Assembly: GCA_002307215.1 (NCBI GenBank)
Contig: DBTU01000037.1
Span: 220,513 to 284,512, forward strand
From: Lachnoclostridium sp. UBA1308
Lineage (GTDB): Bacteria > Bacillota > Clostridia > Lachnospirales > Lachnospiraceae
Reading direction: 5' to 3'
Length of the DNA: 64,000 nucleotides
Shown here: positions 10,597 to 19,799 of the stretch, piece by piece
Layout: each line of letters starts with the position of its first letter
How positions within the stretch are numbered: the first letter of the stretch is position 1
The notes under the pieces: generated by a model
The model's database searches: none
The model's input: the letters and a program-made list of their open reading frames with translations, nothing else
Told to the model about the DNA's origin: nothing
Program-made: the position numbers and the translations under genes

Positions 10597-10627
10597 TTGA
10601 CTTAGAGTTAACTTCATGGCTTATACT
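10597..10627 (+). promoter_or_regulatory. MerR-type promoter of the aldo/keto reductase gene
   Basis: A -35 TTGACT and -10 TATACT are separated by 19 bases rather than 17. The spacer begins TAGAGTTAACT, giving the dyad-like TTGACTTAGAGTTAACT known for MerR-family activators, which twist overlong promoters into an active form. The same motif precedes the other aldo/keto reductase gene (23180-23210). Confidence 0.7.
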
Positions 10628-10667
10628 ATTTATCATATATATATTTCAATTATGAAAGGACTTTCCT

Positions 10668-11609
10668 ATGATAAATTCAGATTTACAGACTTCAAAGCTA
10701 GGTAATACAGGAATTACTGTTACAAGATTTTCAGCCGGCGGCCATTTTACTTTAGGGCCCTCTTCTCATAACGATGTTCCCAGAAGAATCAAAGAATTGA
10801 ATCACTTACTTGATCTCGGTATCAATTATCTTGACGTTCAATGGGAACCGGAGGAAGAAGCAACTGCCGAACTTATGAAAACCAGAAAAGAAGAATTCAC
10901 TGTATGCTGGCCTTTACACGGTGTGACACAGCTGGGAGGCGATTTGACAAAGGAATATATTCTTGATTATTGTCAGGATCATCATAAACGATATGGTATC
11001 GATCATGTGGATATTTTATTGTGGGTAGGACTTGAATTATATCCGGAATCGGAAGACAAAGTCATGCATGTATTGCGTGAGGCAACTACCAAATTAAAGG
11101 CACTTGGTTTTTGCGATCACCTGGCTTTTTCGTGTCATCATTCTCCGCAAATGGCGCAACATGCCCTAACGAAATTTGATGATTTTGAAGTTATGATGGT
11201 TCCCTACAGTGCCTTGCATCCCGGTGTAGAGCGGGAATTACTACCCTTTGCAAAGTCGAAGGGAATTGGATGCGTTGGAATGAAGCCATTCGGTGGTGCC
11301 GGTGGTTTCTTTAATAAAATTTGGGCAGGTGAAATGAAATGGAACACTACTGATTTTGGATATCAGAGCTGTCGTCCGTATCAAGCTGCCATCCGCTTTG
11401 CTTTGCAAAATCCAAATTTAGATTGCGCTGTTCCCGGTATGCACTCTATAACACAAATGGATGAGCTTTATGAGGCACTAAAACACCCCCTCAATGAGGA
11501 GGATATTCAAATACTTGATATTATGAAAAAGACTATGCTTGAAAGCAATGTGGATGTCCAGATTCGTAGGGATGGCTTCGAGGGATTATCGAAAAACATC
11601 TGGGATTAA
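10668..11609 (+). CDS. Aldo/keto reductase-fold protein with altered active site
   Basis: 313 residues with the family's N-terminal SKLGNTGITVTRFSAGG and the late segment GIGCVGMKPFGGAGG. The usual catalytic tetrad (Asp, Tyr, Lys, His) is not conserved: around LDVQWEPEEEA the tyrosine is missing, the lysine position falls in VCWPLHG, and the histidine position reads DILLWVGLE. It may use other residues, or bind a cofactor or ligand without classical reductase activity. It has its own MerR-type promoter and is convergent with a truncated HTH gene just 13 bases away. Confidence 0.8.
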   Translation: MINSDLQTSKLGNTGITVTRFSAGGHFTLGPSSHNDVPRRIKELNHLLDLGINYLDVQWEPEEEATAELMKTRKEEFTVCWPLHGVTQLGGDLTKEYILDYCQDHHKRYGIDHVDILLWVGLELYPESEDKVMHVLREATTKLKALGFCDHLAFSCHHSPQMAQHALTKFDDFEVMMVPYSALHPGVERELLPFAKSKGIGCVGMKPFGGAGGFFNKIWAGEMKWNTTDFGYQSCRPYQAAIRFALQNPNLDCAVPGMHSITQMDELYEALKHPLNEEDIQILDIMKKTMLESNVDVQIRRDGFEGLSKNIWD

Positions 11610-11621
11610 GCTTCATAATGG

Positions 11622-11927
11622 TTATCCATTCACTCCTGTAGCAGTCAGAGTATTCCCGCAGTTAGGACACACATAGAATTTTACTTTTTTCATATTTCCT
11701 CCGTCTGTATCATTAGGTTCCAAATCCCCTAATAATATTCTCTCAATATTTATGCCTAATACCCCAGAGAGTTCGCGTAATAAGGATACATCAGGACATC
11801 CCATACCACGTTCCCATTTTGAAATGGTCTTGTCACTGATGTTCATAGCCTCAGCAAGTTGTTTTTGTGTCATTTTACTCTCTTTACGCAAACCAAGTAT
11901 CAGCTTACCAACCTTTTTACAATCCAT
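11622..11927 (-). CDS. XRE-family HTH regulator, C-terminally truncated
   Basis: An N-terminal helix-turn-helix (about 8-62, MTQKQLAEAMNISDKTISKWERG) is followed by VKFYVCPNCGNTLTATG, the start of a zinc-ribbon tail. Relatives of this family carry a longer C-terminal part with a second Cys pair. Here the frame ends four residues later, so only the first CxxC is left. The break lies next to the end of the aldo/keto reductase gene, suggesting a deletion joined the two. DNA binding may survive. RBS AGGGAGG precedes the ATG. Confidence 0.8.
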   Translation of the reverse strand: MDCKKVGKLILGLRKESKMTQKQLAEAMNISDKTISKWERGMGCPDVSLLRELSGVLGINIERILLGDLEPNDTDGGNMKKVKFYVCPNCGNTLTATGVNG

Positions 11928-12108
11928 ATTTGCTACCTCCCTTTCTTATTAAGAATAATCTAAAACGTACAATAATTCAATCAACGTTCCGTAGAGTTTT
12001 TATATAAAAAATAAATGAAAAATATTAATATTTATCCTCAATAGATTCTATTCCATCAAAATGTCTGACATATTGCATAAATAATTCCATATTTTAACAT
12101 AAATCAAG

Positions 12109-12160
12109 TTGACATTATTTTACAGACATGGTATATTATTTATATGGTATAAATTACCAT
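12109..12160 (+). promoter_or_regulatory. Strong SigA-type promoter with an inverted repeat at the start site
   Basis: TTGACA at 12109-12114 and TATATT at 12132-12137 with exactly 17 bases between. The inverted repeat ATGGTA-N5-TACCAT (12144-12160) lies where transcription should begin, followed by six T residues. It could be an operator or an early hairpin. It drives the secreted repeat protein. Confidence 0.75.
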
Positions 12161-12221
12161 TTTTTATAGATTATGTTTGAAAACCCAAAAACCCTATCAA
12201 GTTTTAGAAAGGAGATTTATT

Positions 12222-12791
12222 ATGTCAAAGAAAATTTATTTAAGGTTAAGTATTGTTTTCATGTTAGCTCTATTTATTTTCTTCCCATTTATGAGTACAA
12301 ATGCACTTGCAGCAACAACAAAGTACGTTTCGGTGAACGTTCAACAAAGCTTTTCCGGCACTAGCGCGGATACCAATGCTCAAATTTACTCGTATTTGAC
12401 TTCGCATTCCACTTATAATTATGACGATGGATCTTACCGGGGTACAATTAGCATTTCAAATGTAAATTATACAGTACAAACCCTATCGAGTGATTACTAT
12501 TACTACGTATTCACTATTACCTACTCCGGTGGGGTAACCAGATATCCGGAAACAAAGGTTGTTACTATGACCTCTCGGTTCAGCTTTGTTGCTACCTCAA
12601 CGGACTTTTACCCAACACTTTATGCCTATATCAATTCACATGGCACCTATAATTATGATAACGGAAGTTACATGGGAGTACTTTCTATTTCAGGTCTCAA
12701 CTTAGTTTCGCAGACACTGGATAACCCCAATACTCAAACCTATTACTATATATTCGACCTTACATATTCCGGAACAGTTACCAGTTACTAA
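12222..12791 (+). CDS. Secreted protein with two tandem repeats, function unknown
   Basis: About 189 residues starting MSKKIYLRLSI, with AAAGGAG directly upstream. A signal peptide ends near NALAATTK, so the mature part is about 160 residues. Two similar units follow: TYNYDDGSYRGTISI...YYYYVFTITYSG and TYNYDNGSYMGVLSI...YYYIFDLTYSG. They are rich in Tyr, Ser and Thr with strand-like alternation, suggesting a small duplicated beta domain. No enzyme motif is seen. A strong promoter and a perfect terminator make it a single-gene unit. It may coat the cell or bind a polymer; I do not recognise the family. Confidence 0.8.
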   Translation: MSKKIYLRLSIVFMLALFIFFPFMSTNALAATTKYVSVNVQQSFSGTSADTNAQIYSYLTSHSTYNYDDGSYRGTISISNVNYTVQTLSSDYYYYVFTITYSGGVTRYPETKVVTMTSRFSFVATSTDFYPTLYAYINSHGTYNYDNGSYMGVLSISGLNLVSQTLDNPNTQTYYYIFDLTYSGTVTSY

Positions 12792-12839
12792 TACCGTCCG
12801 ATATCGGACAAGCTAAAATCAGACAGTAGCAAAACCTAT

Positions 12840-12874
12840 CAGCCGACAGAGTATCAACTCTGTCGGCTGTTTTT
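12840..12874 (+). terminator. Intrinsic terminator of the secreted repeat protein
   Basis: A perfect 13-bp stem (arms at 12840-12852 and 12857-12869) with loop ATCA, followed by five T residues. Confidence 0.95.
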
Positions 12875-12897
12875 GATGGAAAACGAAACTTATTGGT

Positions 12898-13437
12898 GTG
12901 CAGGCTTATAATGTAATTAGAATCATAAATTATTCAGAGGATTTTATGGATTATATGGAATATATCGGCATACTTCCTCAGGGAATGATAACACAAAGCG
13001 GTAATATTCTTCGTGTAGATAATGCCTTAGTCGAAGAAGTATTCACAAATAATAATGATAATCAAACCGGCTATGTACTGATATCCTACGGTGTGGAGGA
13101 TCAAAATGACATGATTCGCATTGATATCCTTAGGCTTAACGTAGGAAAAGATACTATAATAATAAATGAATTCGGAGAAACCATTTGTTTATGCGAGCTA
13201 AGAAGGGAAATGAGGATTGATGCCGAATTTTCCTCAGCCATGACAAGAAGTATACCGCCTCAATCGAGAGCTTACCGGATCATGGTAAGAACAGAGGAGC
13301 TTTCTATAAATGTTACTACAGACCGCGTTGTGAGTGTAGATATCGGTAATAGCTTTTTTCTCACAGGAAATCCCTATGATATGAACGATCAGATAAGGTT
13401 TTCGGTCGGAGATGCTACGATCCTTCTGCATCAATAA
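12898..13437 (+). CDS. Hypothetical protein
   Basis: 179 residues from a GTG at 12898, or 163 from the ATG at 12946, which has AGAGG five bases upstream and may be the real start. It begins right after the previous terminator and has no clear promoter of its own. No signal peptide, membrane helix or recognised motif. The C-terminal half reads like beta structure (SIPPQSRAYRIMVRTEEL...VVSVDIGNSFFLTG). Amino-acid composition looks coding. Function unknown. Confidence 0.6.
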   Translation: MQAYNVIRIINYSEDFMDYMEYIGILPQGMITQSGNILRVDNALVEEVFTNNNDNQTGYVLISYGVEDQNDMIRIDILRLNVGKDTIIINEFGETICLCELRREMRIDAEFSSAMTRSIPPQSRAYRIMVRTEELSINVTTDRVVSVDIGNSFFLTGNPYDMNDQIRFSVGDATILLHQ

Positions 13438-13679
13438 CCCCCAAGAGTGCAACAACAGTTTTGGTAGCTTAATCAACTGCTACGGCCTAATAATTTCCAC
13501 CTTTGATGGCTCCATACTACCATTCGTTGAGGATTGGGGTTGCCTTTATGCCTTCAAGAACAATTATGCCAACATTACTTCGTAATTGTTTGCTTTTATA
13601 ATTTGTATTTGATATCATGTGATTTGAAGCTACATTGAAAATAAAATAGGTAAATCCTCCACAGATCAGGAGAATTAGA

Positions 13680-14738
13680 ATGGATTCAATGGATAATCAA
13701 GAACCAAAACATCAACGACGAATTCGCTATGAAGGCACTCATCCTAAAACATTTAAAGAAAAATATAAAGAACTGCAACCGGAGAAGTATTCCGATACTG
13801 TGGCAAAGGTTATTCAAAAGGGCAGTACTCCTGCAGGTACACATCGTTCCATTTGTGTGAATGAAATACTAGAATTCTTACAGATAACTCCCGGACAAAC
13901 CGGACTGGATGCTACACTTGGTTATGGCGGCCATACTCAGGAGATGCTGAAATGTTTAAATTCAAAGGGTCACTTATATGCAATTGATGTGGATTCTATT
14001 GAATTACCGCGTACCACTACGCGTTTAGAAAATTTAGGCTATGGCTCCGATATTTTAACCATCAAACAAATGAACTTTTCCGATATAGATCAAATTGTCC
14101 TCGAATCAGGGCCACTTAATTTTGTATTAGCGGATTTGGGGGTCTCTTCCATGCAAATTGATAATCCGGAAAGAGGTTTTTCATTCAAAACTGATGGGCC
14201 ACTGGACTTACGACTCAATCCGGCAAAAGGGATTTCTGCCGCATCGCGTTTGAAAACCATTACACAAAAAGAATTACAAGGTATGTTGACGGAAAATGCA
14301 GACGAACCATATTCTGAAGTTATCTCTCGTGCCATTATATCCGCAATAAAAAAGGGAATCGATATATCAACTACACTTAAGCTTCAACTGATTATCAAGG
14401 ATGCATTGAAATTTATTCCGGGAAATAATAGGGATGATGAAATCAAAAAATCCTGTAGGCGTTGTTTTCAAGCGCTACGAATTGATGTAAACAATGAATA
14501 TGAGGTTTTACACACATTTTTAGAGAAACTTCCCGCTACCCTGGCTGAGGGAGGACGTGTTGCCATACTTTCCTTTCATTCGGGAGAAGATCGACTCGTC
14601 AAAAAATCATTTCAACGTTTATTTCGTGAGGGTATCTACCGAGATATTGCTCCCGATGCTATTCGACCAACCTCAGAGGAATGTAATACAAATAGTCGTG
14701 CCCGTTCTGCCAAATTGCGATGGGCTATCAAAGCATAA
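13680..14738 (+). CDS. RsmH/MraW-like rRNA methyltransferase (orphan paralogue)
   Basis: 352 residues, about 40 longer than standard RsmH, which N4-methylates C1402 of 16S rRNA. The SAM-binding motif DATLGYGGHT and the core LADLGVSSMQIDNPERGFSF are present, as is the C-terminal ILSFHSGEDRLVK. The extra N-terminal stretch includes THPKTFKEKYKELQPEKY. Standard rsmH sits in the cell-wall division cluster with ftsL and mraZ; none is here. This is therefore probably a second copy with a different target or role. AGGAG lies before the ATG; an intrinsic terminator follows. Confidence 0.85.
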   Translation: MDSMDNQEPKHQRRIRYEGTHPKTFKEKYKELQPEKYSDTVAKVIQKGSTPAGTHRSICVNEILEFLQITPGQTGLDATLGYGGHTQEMLKCLNSKGHLYAIDVDSIELPRTTTRLENLGYGSDILTIKQMNFSDIDQIVLESGPLNFVLADLGVSSMQIDNPERGFSFKTDGPLDLRLNPAKGISAASRLKTITQKELQGMLTENADEPYSEVISRAIISAIKKGIDISTTLKLQLIIKDALKFIPGNNRDDEIKKSCRRCFQALRIDVNNEYEVLHTFLEKLPATLAEGGRVAILSFHSGEDRLVKKSFQRLFREGIYRDIAPDAIRPTSEECNTNSRARSAKLRWAIKA

Positions 14739-14774
14739 TAACTATTGCTCCCATGCTGGGCGTGCCCAAAAAAA

Positions 14775-14808
14775 GGCTGTAGGAATATGAAAACCTACAG
14801 TCTTTTTT
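14775..14808 (+). terminator. Intrinsic terminator of the RsmH-like gene
   Basis: Stem GGCTGTAGG / CCTACAGTC with one wobble pair, followed by six T residues. Confidence 0.9.
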
Positions 14809-14888
14809 GATTATAAAAATTTTGACATTATCATTTTATTCCTTATTCAATCTAATTCTGAGTTAAAACAATTCAAAAGGAATACTTA

Positions 14889-16535
14889 TTATTCAACATA
14901 TTTAGCTGCACGCTCGTCAATAATCTCCTGTGCACCTGAAGCTAGCCAATCTGAAATATCTGCATCCCAAACTTTATCAAAGTCGGCTTCTTTACAGGTT
15001 ACCGACTCAGCCATAAACGTCTTAGCTTTGTCGCCCAAGGTTTGAGAATAAGGGCCAGCTGCACTAAGCGTTACCGGAACAACAATTGCCGGACGAGCAT
15101 TCGTCAATGCATTCGTGTATGCATCAGTAATAAGCTGAGAATCTACTGAATAAGACTGAGCGAGAGCTTGTGCCATCTTAGTATCGTCACCTATATCAAG
15201 ACCGTTAATCATGATTGTATAGTCAATATTTAAAGCAGAGTTCATAATCTTCTCATCTGTTGCTGCAATTATCTTCGGAACACCGTTAACCATTTCATGA
15301 GTTACACCCTCATCGCCGATCTGTAAATAGTAACGGTTTTCAAACTTGGATAACCAATTGATGTAACGAAGTGCGCCATCAGCATTTTTACTGGTTGCCG
15401 GAACAAATATATTTAGACCAGCTGCATCATAGGAACCTTTCTCAGTTACTCCGGCACTATTTTCAAACGGATCAATGGAGATAAACTCAGCATCAGGTAC
15501 GTTAACCTTTAAATCACGTAACAAACCGGGTGTATCGCGATATGCCTGATCCCAGTTATGTATAAATGCTCCGACTACGCCACTCTTTATCAGATTGTCA
15601 CTGTCAGTGTCATCTTTATACAGCATGAATTGATTGTCAACAAGGCCTGCATTGTACATCTTATTTAAGAATCGTACGCCTTCCTTATAACCGGGAAGTA
15701 AATAGCTGGTTTCAAGTGGTGAATTTACCCAACGATCCTTCCTGCTAAGGTTCGGATCGACAAAAGATTCGAGAAGGTTAGAAGCACGCCACTGAACATC
15801 GCTGGTCATTGTAAACGGTATTACCTTATCTTTGCCAACTCCACCCGGATCCTGAGTCTTAAAGGCCACAAGTGCATCGTAGAATTCCTGTGTCGTAGTA
15901 GGTATTGCTATCCCCAGCTTATCAAGCCAGTCCTTACGGATAAAGGTATTGCATCTTGCAAGATTCATACGACGTGCAGGTACGGAGAAAAGCTCTCCTG
16001 TCTGTGTATTAACATTTCGCATAATCAAATCTTTTCCTGATATAGCAGTATCTGCTCCAAGGAAAGCTTTCAAGTCAGGTAAAAGTGTATCTACATATGG
16101 AGCTAAATTTGTAAGTCCGCCTAAGTCACGGTAATTTGCAACGATGTCCCCACTGTAGGTAAGACATACGTCCGGAGCTGTACCGGCAGCCATAAGGTTG
16201 TTAAGCTGATCCGTCTCCTCCCAACGAGATACTGCTACAAAGGTAACCCCAAGGTTTAGCTCTTCCAGACACTGTTTCTTAATCCAATCTGTATAGTAGT
16301 TGTTTGTCGGATCTGTCTTACCTCCGTCCGTACCACGGTCAAAAACCTCAACCGTAATTTCACTGTATTCCGGCTTTGAATCGACAACTGCAGTCGGAGC
16401 CGTTGTAGGGGCTGTAGTAACAGTATTATCCCCTTGATTTGTTGCCTGCTGTTCCTTGTCTTTCGCTCCACAACCACTGAAAGCAGTGATTATCATTGCG
16501 AATACAAGAATGATTGATAACAATTTCTTTCTCAA
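14889..16535 (-). CDS. Sugar ABC transporter substrate-binding lipoprotein (LplA type)
   Basis: 548 residues. The N-terminus is a lipoprotein signal with lipobox AFSGC, then a low-complexity Thr/Ala linker, then a large bilobal extracellular binding protein of the LplA/YtcQ kind. The start is TTG, since AGGAGG lies seven bases before it and no ATG fits. Transcribed as the last gene of permease-permease-binding protein. It should capture an oligosaccharide on the cell surface for the two permeases upstream. No ATPase gene is here; such systems commonly share one encoded elsewhere. Confidence 0.92.
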   Translation of the reverse strand: MRKKLLSIILVFAMIITAFSGCGAKDKEQQATNQGDNTVTTAPTTAPTAVVDSKPEYSEITVEVFDRGTDGGKTDPTNNYYTDWIKKQCLEELNLGVTFVAVSRWEETDQLNNLMAAGTAPDVCLTYSGDIVANYRDLGGLTNLAPYVDTLLPDLKAFLGADTAISGKDLIMRNVNTQTGELFSVPARRMNLARCNTFIRKDWLDKLGIAIPTTTQEFYDALVAFKTQDPGGVGKDKVIPFTMTSDVQWRASNLLESFVDPNLSRKDRWVNSPLETSYLLPGYKEGVRFLNKMYNAGLVDNQFMLYKDDTDSDNLIKSGVVGAFIHNWDQAYRDTPGLLRDLKVNVPDAEFISIDPFENSAGVTEKGSYDAAGLNIFVPATSKNADGALRYINWLSKFENRYYLQIGDEGVTHEMVNGVPKIIAATDEKIMNSALNIDYTIMINGLDIGDDTKMAQALAQSYSVDSQLITDAYTNALTNARPAIVVPVTLSAAGPYSQTLGDKAKTFMAESVTCKEADFDKVWDADISDWLASGAQEIIDERAAKYVE

Positions 16536-16611
16536 ATTACATCCTCCTATTAAATTATTTTATAAAAGCAACGTTATATATGAAACGTTGAATCTACCAA
16601 GTTATATATTT

Positions 16612-17481
16612 TCATTCTTTGATTGCCCCAAGCGTAACACCTGATATAAAATACCGCTGTAGGAATGGATATACAATTAATATCGGAACTGTTGCAAATA
16701 AAACAGATGCCGCTTTTAGACCTTCACTGGCGGTCGGCGATGCAAAGCCCTCCTGTTGTGCAGTATCAATTGCGGAAAGGTTATTAATTATCTGATAAAG
16801 CTTTAATTGAATTGGGGCGTATTTGGGATTTGAGACATACATCAATGCATCTGAAAAGCCATTCCATCGTCCGACCGCATAAAATAAGGCTAGCGTCGCT
16901 AATACCGGTTTTGATAATGGTAAGTATATCTTTATCAAAATGGAAAACGGACCTCCGCCGTCTATCTGTGCTGATTCACGCAGACTTTCCGGTATTCCGT
17001 ATAAGAAGCTCCGCATAATAATCATATTGAAAATAGACAAACAGTTAGGAATAATCAATACAAGTGGCTTGTCAATCAGATCCAACTGTTTCATCAATAA
17101 ATAATTAGGTATTGTTCCAGCGCTGAAATACATAGTAAAAATCATCATACTGTTTAAAAACTTTCTGCCCTTTAGTGAATCATAAATTAACGGGTAGGAG
17201 CATAATGTTGTCATCACCAAGGATATAATTGTACAAACCAGTGTTAGGAAGGCTGTCCACCATATGGAACGCGTGAACGCAGAATCCTTTAGTACATAAA
17301 AATAAGAATTTAAGTTTAGGCCCACCGGAAAGAAGGATACCTTATTATTTATCATTGCCTGTGGTGAGCTTAAAGAGCGCGCCAAGATATTGATTAACGG
17401 CAAACTGCATAATAATACAAACAATAGGCATATTGCTGCTATGATAACATCGTCTATAATACGTTTCTTAGATTTAACCAT
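16612..17481 (-). CDS. Sugar ABC transporter permease (LplC type)
   Basis: 289 residues from the ATG at 17481, which follows AGGGAGGG; an upstream in-frame start at 17514 would overlap the previous gene. Six hydrophobic segments. The loop SAQIDGGGPFSILIKIYLPLSKP is the EAA motif that docks the ATPase. The C-terminus ITLGAIKE is typical. It pairs with the permease gene 13 bases upstream. Confidence 0.93.
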   Translation of the reverse strand: MVKSKKRIIDDVIIAAICLLFVLLCSLPLINILARSLSSPQAMINNKVSFFPVGLNLNSYFYVLKDSAFTRSIWWTAFLTLVCTIISLVMTTLCSYPLIYDSLKGRKFLNSMMIFTMYFSAGTIPNYLLMKQLDLIDKPLVLIIPNCLSIFNMIIMRSFLYGIPESLRESAQIDGGGPFSILIKIYLPLSKPVLATLALFYAVGRWNGFSDALMYVSNPKYAPIQLKLYQIINNLSAIDTAQQEGFASPTASEGLKAASVLFATVPILIVYPFLQRYFISGVTLGAIKE

Positions 17482-17494
17482 TATTCTTCCCTCC

Positions 17495-18424
17495 CTAAAT
17501 AATTCCGCGCTCACCGAACCGTTTAGCTACGGCATTCGCGGTTAATAAGAATATGATGCAGACTACGGATTGAAACAATCCTACTGCAGCTGTAAGTGAA
17601 AACTGAAATCCTCTGATACCCACACGATATACATAGGTGCTTAATACGTCTGCAACATTCATTACAAGACTGTTTGACATTGCGTATGGACGATCAAACT
17701 CACTTCCAAGGATACGTCCAAGATTCATGATAAACAGAATAATAATTGTAGATCGTATGCCCGGCAGCGTTATATGCCAAATTTTCTTAAGTCGTGAAGC
17801 ACCGTCCACATCCGCCGCTTCATATAATTCCGGGTTAATACTTGTTATCGCAGCTAGGTAAATAATCGTGTTCCAGCCCATTTCTTTCCATACTCCCAGG
17901 GCGATATATGTACCGATATATAAAGCATTTTCGGTGAGAAAGTTTACAGAACTCAGCCCCACATTGGTAAGCATAACATTTACCACCCCTGTACGAGGAG
18001 CAAGAAGCTGCTTTGCGATTCCACTGATAATGATCCAAGACAGAAAGTGAGGCAGATAAACAATTGCCTGTGTAAACCGTTTGTATCGCCGAAAAGCCAA
18101 TTCATTTATTAACAAAGCAAGCAAAATGGGTACCGGAAAACCAATCGCTAAATCAAGCATATTAAGTATTAGTGTATTTCGAAGAGCGTACCAAAAATCC
18201 TTTGAGGTAAAAGCCACCTCAAACCACTTATAGAGCGGTTCAGACCACTGAGAATCCCATACACCTTTAAACATATTATAATCTTTAAAGGCCATAGCAA
18301 TATTAGTCATTGGCAAATACCGAAATACAATCGCGAATGAGACCGGTAATGCCATCATCAAGTACAGTACCCATGTCTTTTTAAGATATAAAGCCATTTT
18401 TTGCATGGATTTTCTCTGTTTCAT
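17495..18424 (-). CDS. Sugar ABC transporter permease (LplB type)
   Basis: 309 residues from the ATG at 18424 with GGAGGAATTTT in front. Six membrane segments and the EAA loop EAADVDGASRLKKIWHITLP are visible. First gene of the LplB-LplC-LplA operon. It lies divergent from an AraC regulator, which is a common arrangement for sugar-induced importers. Confidence 0.93.
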   Translation of the reverse strand: MKQRKSMQKMALYLKKTWVLYLMMALPVSFAIVFRYLPMTNIAMAFKDYNMFKGVWDSQWSEPLYKWFEVAFTSKDFWYALRNTLILNMLDLAIGFPVPILLALLINELAFRRYKRFTQAIVYLPHFLSWIIISGIAKQLLAPRTGVVNVMLTNVGLSSVNFLTENALYIGTYIALGVWKEMGWNTIIYLAAITSINPELYEAADVDGASRLKKIWHITLPGIRSTIIILFIMNLGRILGSEFDRPYAMSNSLVMNVADVLSTYVYRVGIRGFQFSLTAAVGLFQSVVCIIFLLTANAVAKRFGERGII

Positions 18425-18808
18425 AAAATTCCTCCTGTTTCCTATCATTTTCTGGTTTTATCACTTTTATGAAAGTCAACATAAAAGCTACCGATTATTT
18501 ACAGTTCTTATATGATATACTTATAAAGCCAATATTTTGTGCAATATATACATAAAAAATGAATAATCAGAGCATTTATATTTAATTATAACAATGCATC
18601 GTTTGAAAAAACATGGGTAAACTATAGAAATTATGTAATTATCATGGATTATTTTACTATTTAAGCCTAATTGTACTTGCTAATATTTACAAATTACTGT
18701 ATCATTTTAACTAAATAAGGGTAGTCATATCTATTGAATTTATGAGCTTAAGTAGAAGGTTACTTTTGAGAAAAGCTTATGCTTATTGATTAATTAAGAG
18801 GGATATTC
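18425..18808. other. Divergent intergenic region, sugar importer and AraC gene
   Basis: 384 bases, very AT-rich, that must hold the promoters of the importer operon (minus) and the AraC gene (plus). I see no clean consensus promoter and no strong hairpin. The AraC gene has RBS GAGGG. Confidence 0.4.
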
Positions 18809-19618
18809 ATGGAGAATGAAATTTTAAATAATATAAATGCAATGATTCATTACTATAATCATAGAATATGTACTCCATCCTGGTGCATAACTGATGATAT
18901 TATTAATTTTGTCGATTTGACTTACGTAGTGAAAGGCCAATCCGAATATACAATAAATGACACAAAGTACATAGTACAGTCCGGTGATCTTCTCTGCATA
19001 CCGAAGGGCAGCCGTCGTTCTGCAATAAGTTGTCCCGAAAACCTTATGGAAGCCTTCTGTGCAAATGTAATTCTCCGTGATGTTAATGGAGCTGATCAAA
19101 TCCTACCCCTTCCTCTCATCTGCAATATCGGTCAACATAGGGATATCATAGCTTTATTCAATGATTTAAACTATGTTTGGCGACTTCGAGATCCTGGCCA
19201 TATATTAAAGGCGCGAGCTATTTTCCTAATGATAATGCATCGTTATTTTCAGTTAATTTTATATCAAAAGGATACAAGTATCATGGATAAAAGGATCAAG
19301 AAAGTCATGTATTATATGTCAAATCATTTTAAAGAACCACTTACGGTACGAAAAATGGCAGAGTTGGTCAACTTAAGTGACATGTATTTCGGAAATCTTT
19401 TCAAGCAGGAAACCGGAATATCGTTTCATAAATTCTTAACCTCAATACGTATGAACCATGCTGAAGATTTACTCTGCGGCGGTGAATATAAAATCAATGA
19501 GATAGCGGATGCTTGCGGATTTTCAGATGTTTTTTATTTCAGTAGACAGTTTAAAGAAAACCGTGGATTTGCTCCTTCAAAAGCCATAAGCTCCGGAAAA
19601 AGCAAGAAGAACAAGTAA
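18809..19618 (+). CDS. AraC-family transcriptional regulator
   Basis: 269 residues: an N-terminal cupin-like sensor (about 20-100, SGDLLCIPKGSRR) and two C-terminal HTH motifs (about 165-262, ending VFYFSRQFKENRGFAPSK). It probably senses a sugar and controls the adjacent LplBCA-type importer, perhaps also the downstream GH51. A terminator separates it from that GH51. Confidence 0.9.
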   Translation: MENEILNNINAMIHYYNHRICTPSWCITDDIINFVDLTYVVKGQSEYTINDTKYIVQSGDLLCIPKGSRRSAISCPENLMEAFCANVILRDVNGADQILPLPLICNIGQHRDIIALFNDLNYVWRLRDPGHILKARAIFLMIMHRYFQLILYQKDTSIMDKRIKKVMYYMSNHFKEPLTVRKMAELVNLSDMYFGNLFKQETGISFHKFLTSIRMNHAEDLLCGGEYKINEIADACGFSDVFYFSRQFKENRGFAPSKAISSGKSKKNK

Positions 19619-19641
19619 TCTATGCATTCATATATGTCAAG

Positions 19642-19680
19642 CAAAAATCCACCCGTTGCATTTGAACGGTTGGATTTTTG
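19642..19680 (+). terminator. Terminator of the AraC gene
   Basis: A 16-bp stem with one mismatch (arms 19642-19657 and 19665-19680, loop GCATTTG). The T-rich tail is inside the 3' arm. Confidence 0.8.
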
Positions 19681-19799
19681 TGGGTCTGGTGTTCCATCAT
19701 ATGTTAATATTGACAAAAAATATGAAAGAGTTATACTGTTTTTTGATACCATTATTAATATCAATGTCATTAGATTATAGCATACGAAGGAGATTTATT

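Noticed and set aside
13438..13679. Gap before the RsmH-like gene
   Set aside because: Looked for an insertion sequence or small gene; only scattered short palindromes were seen.
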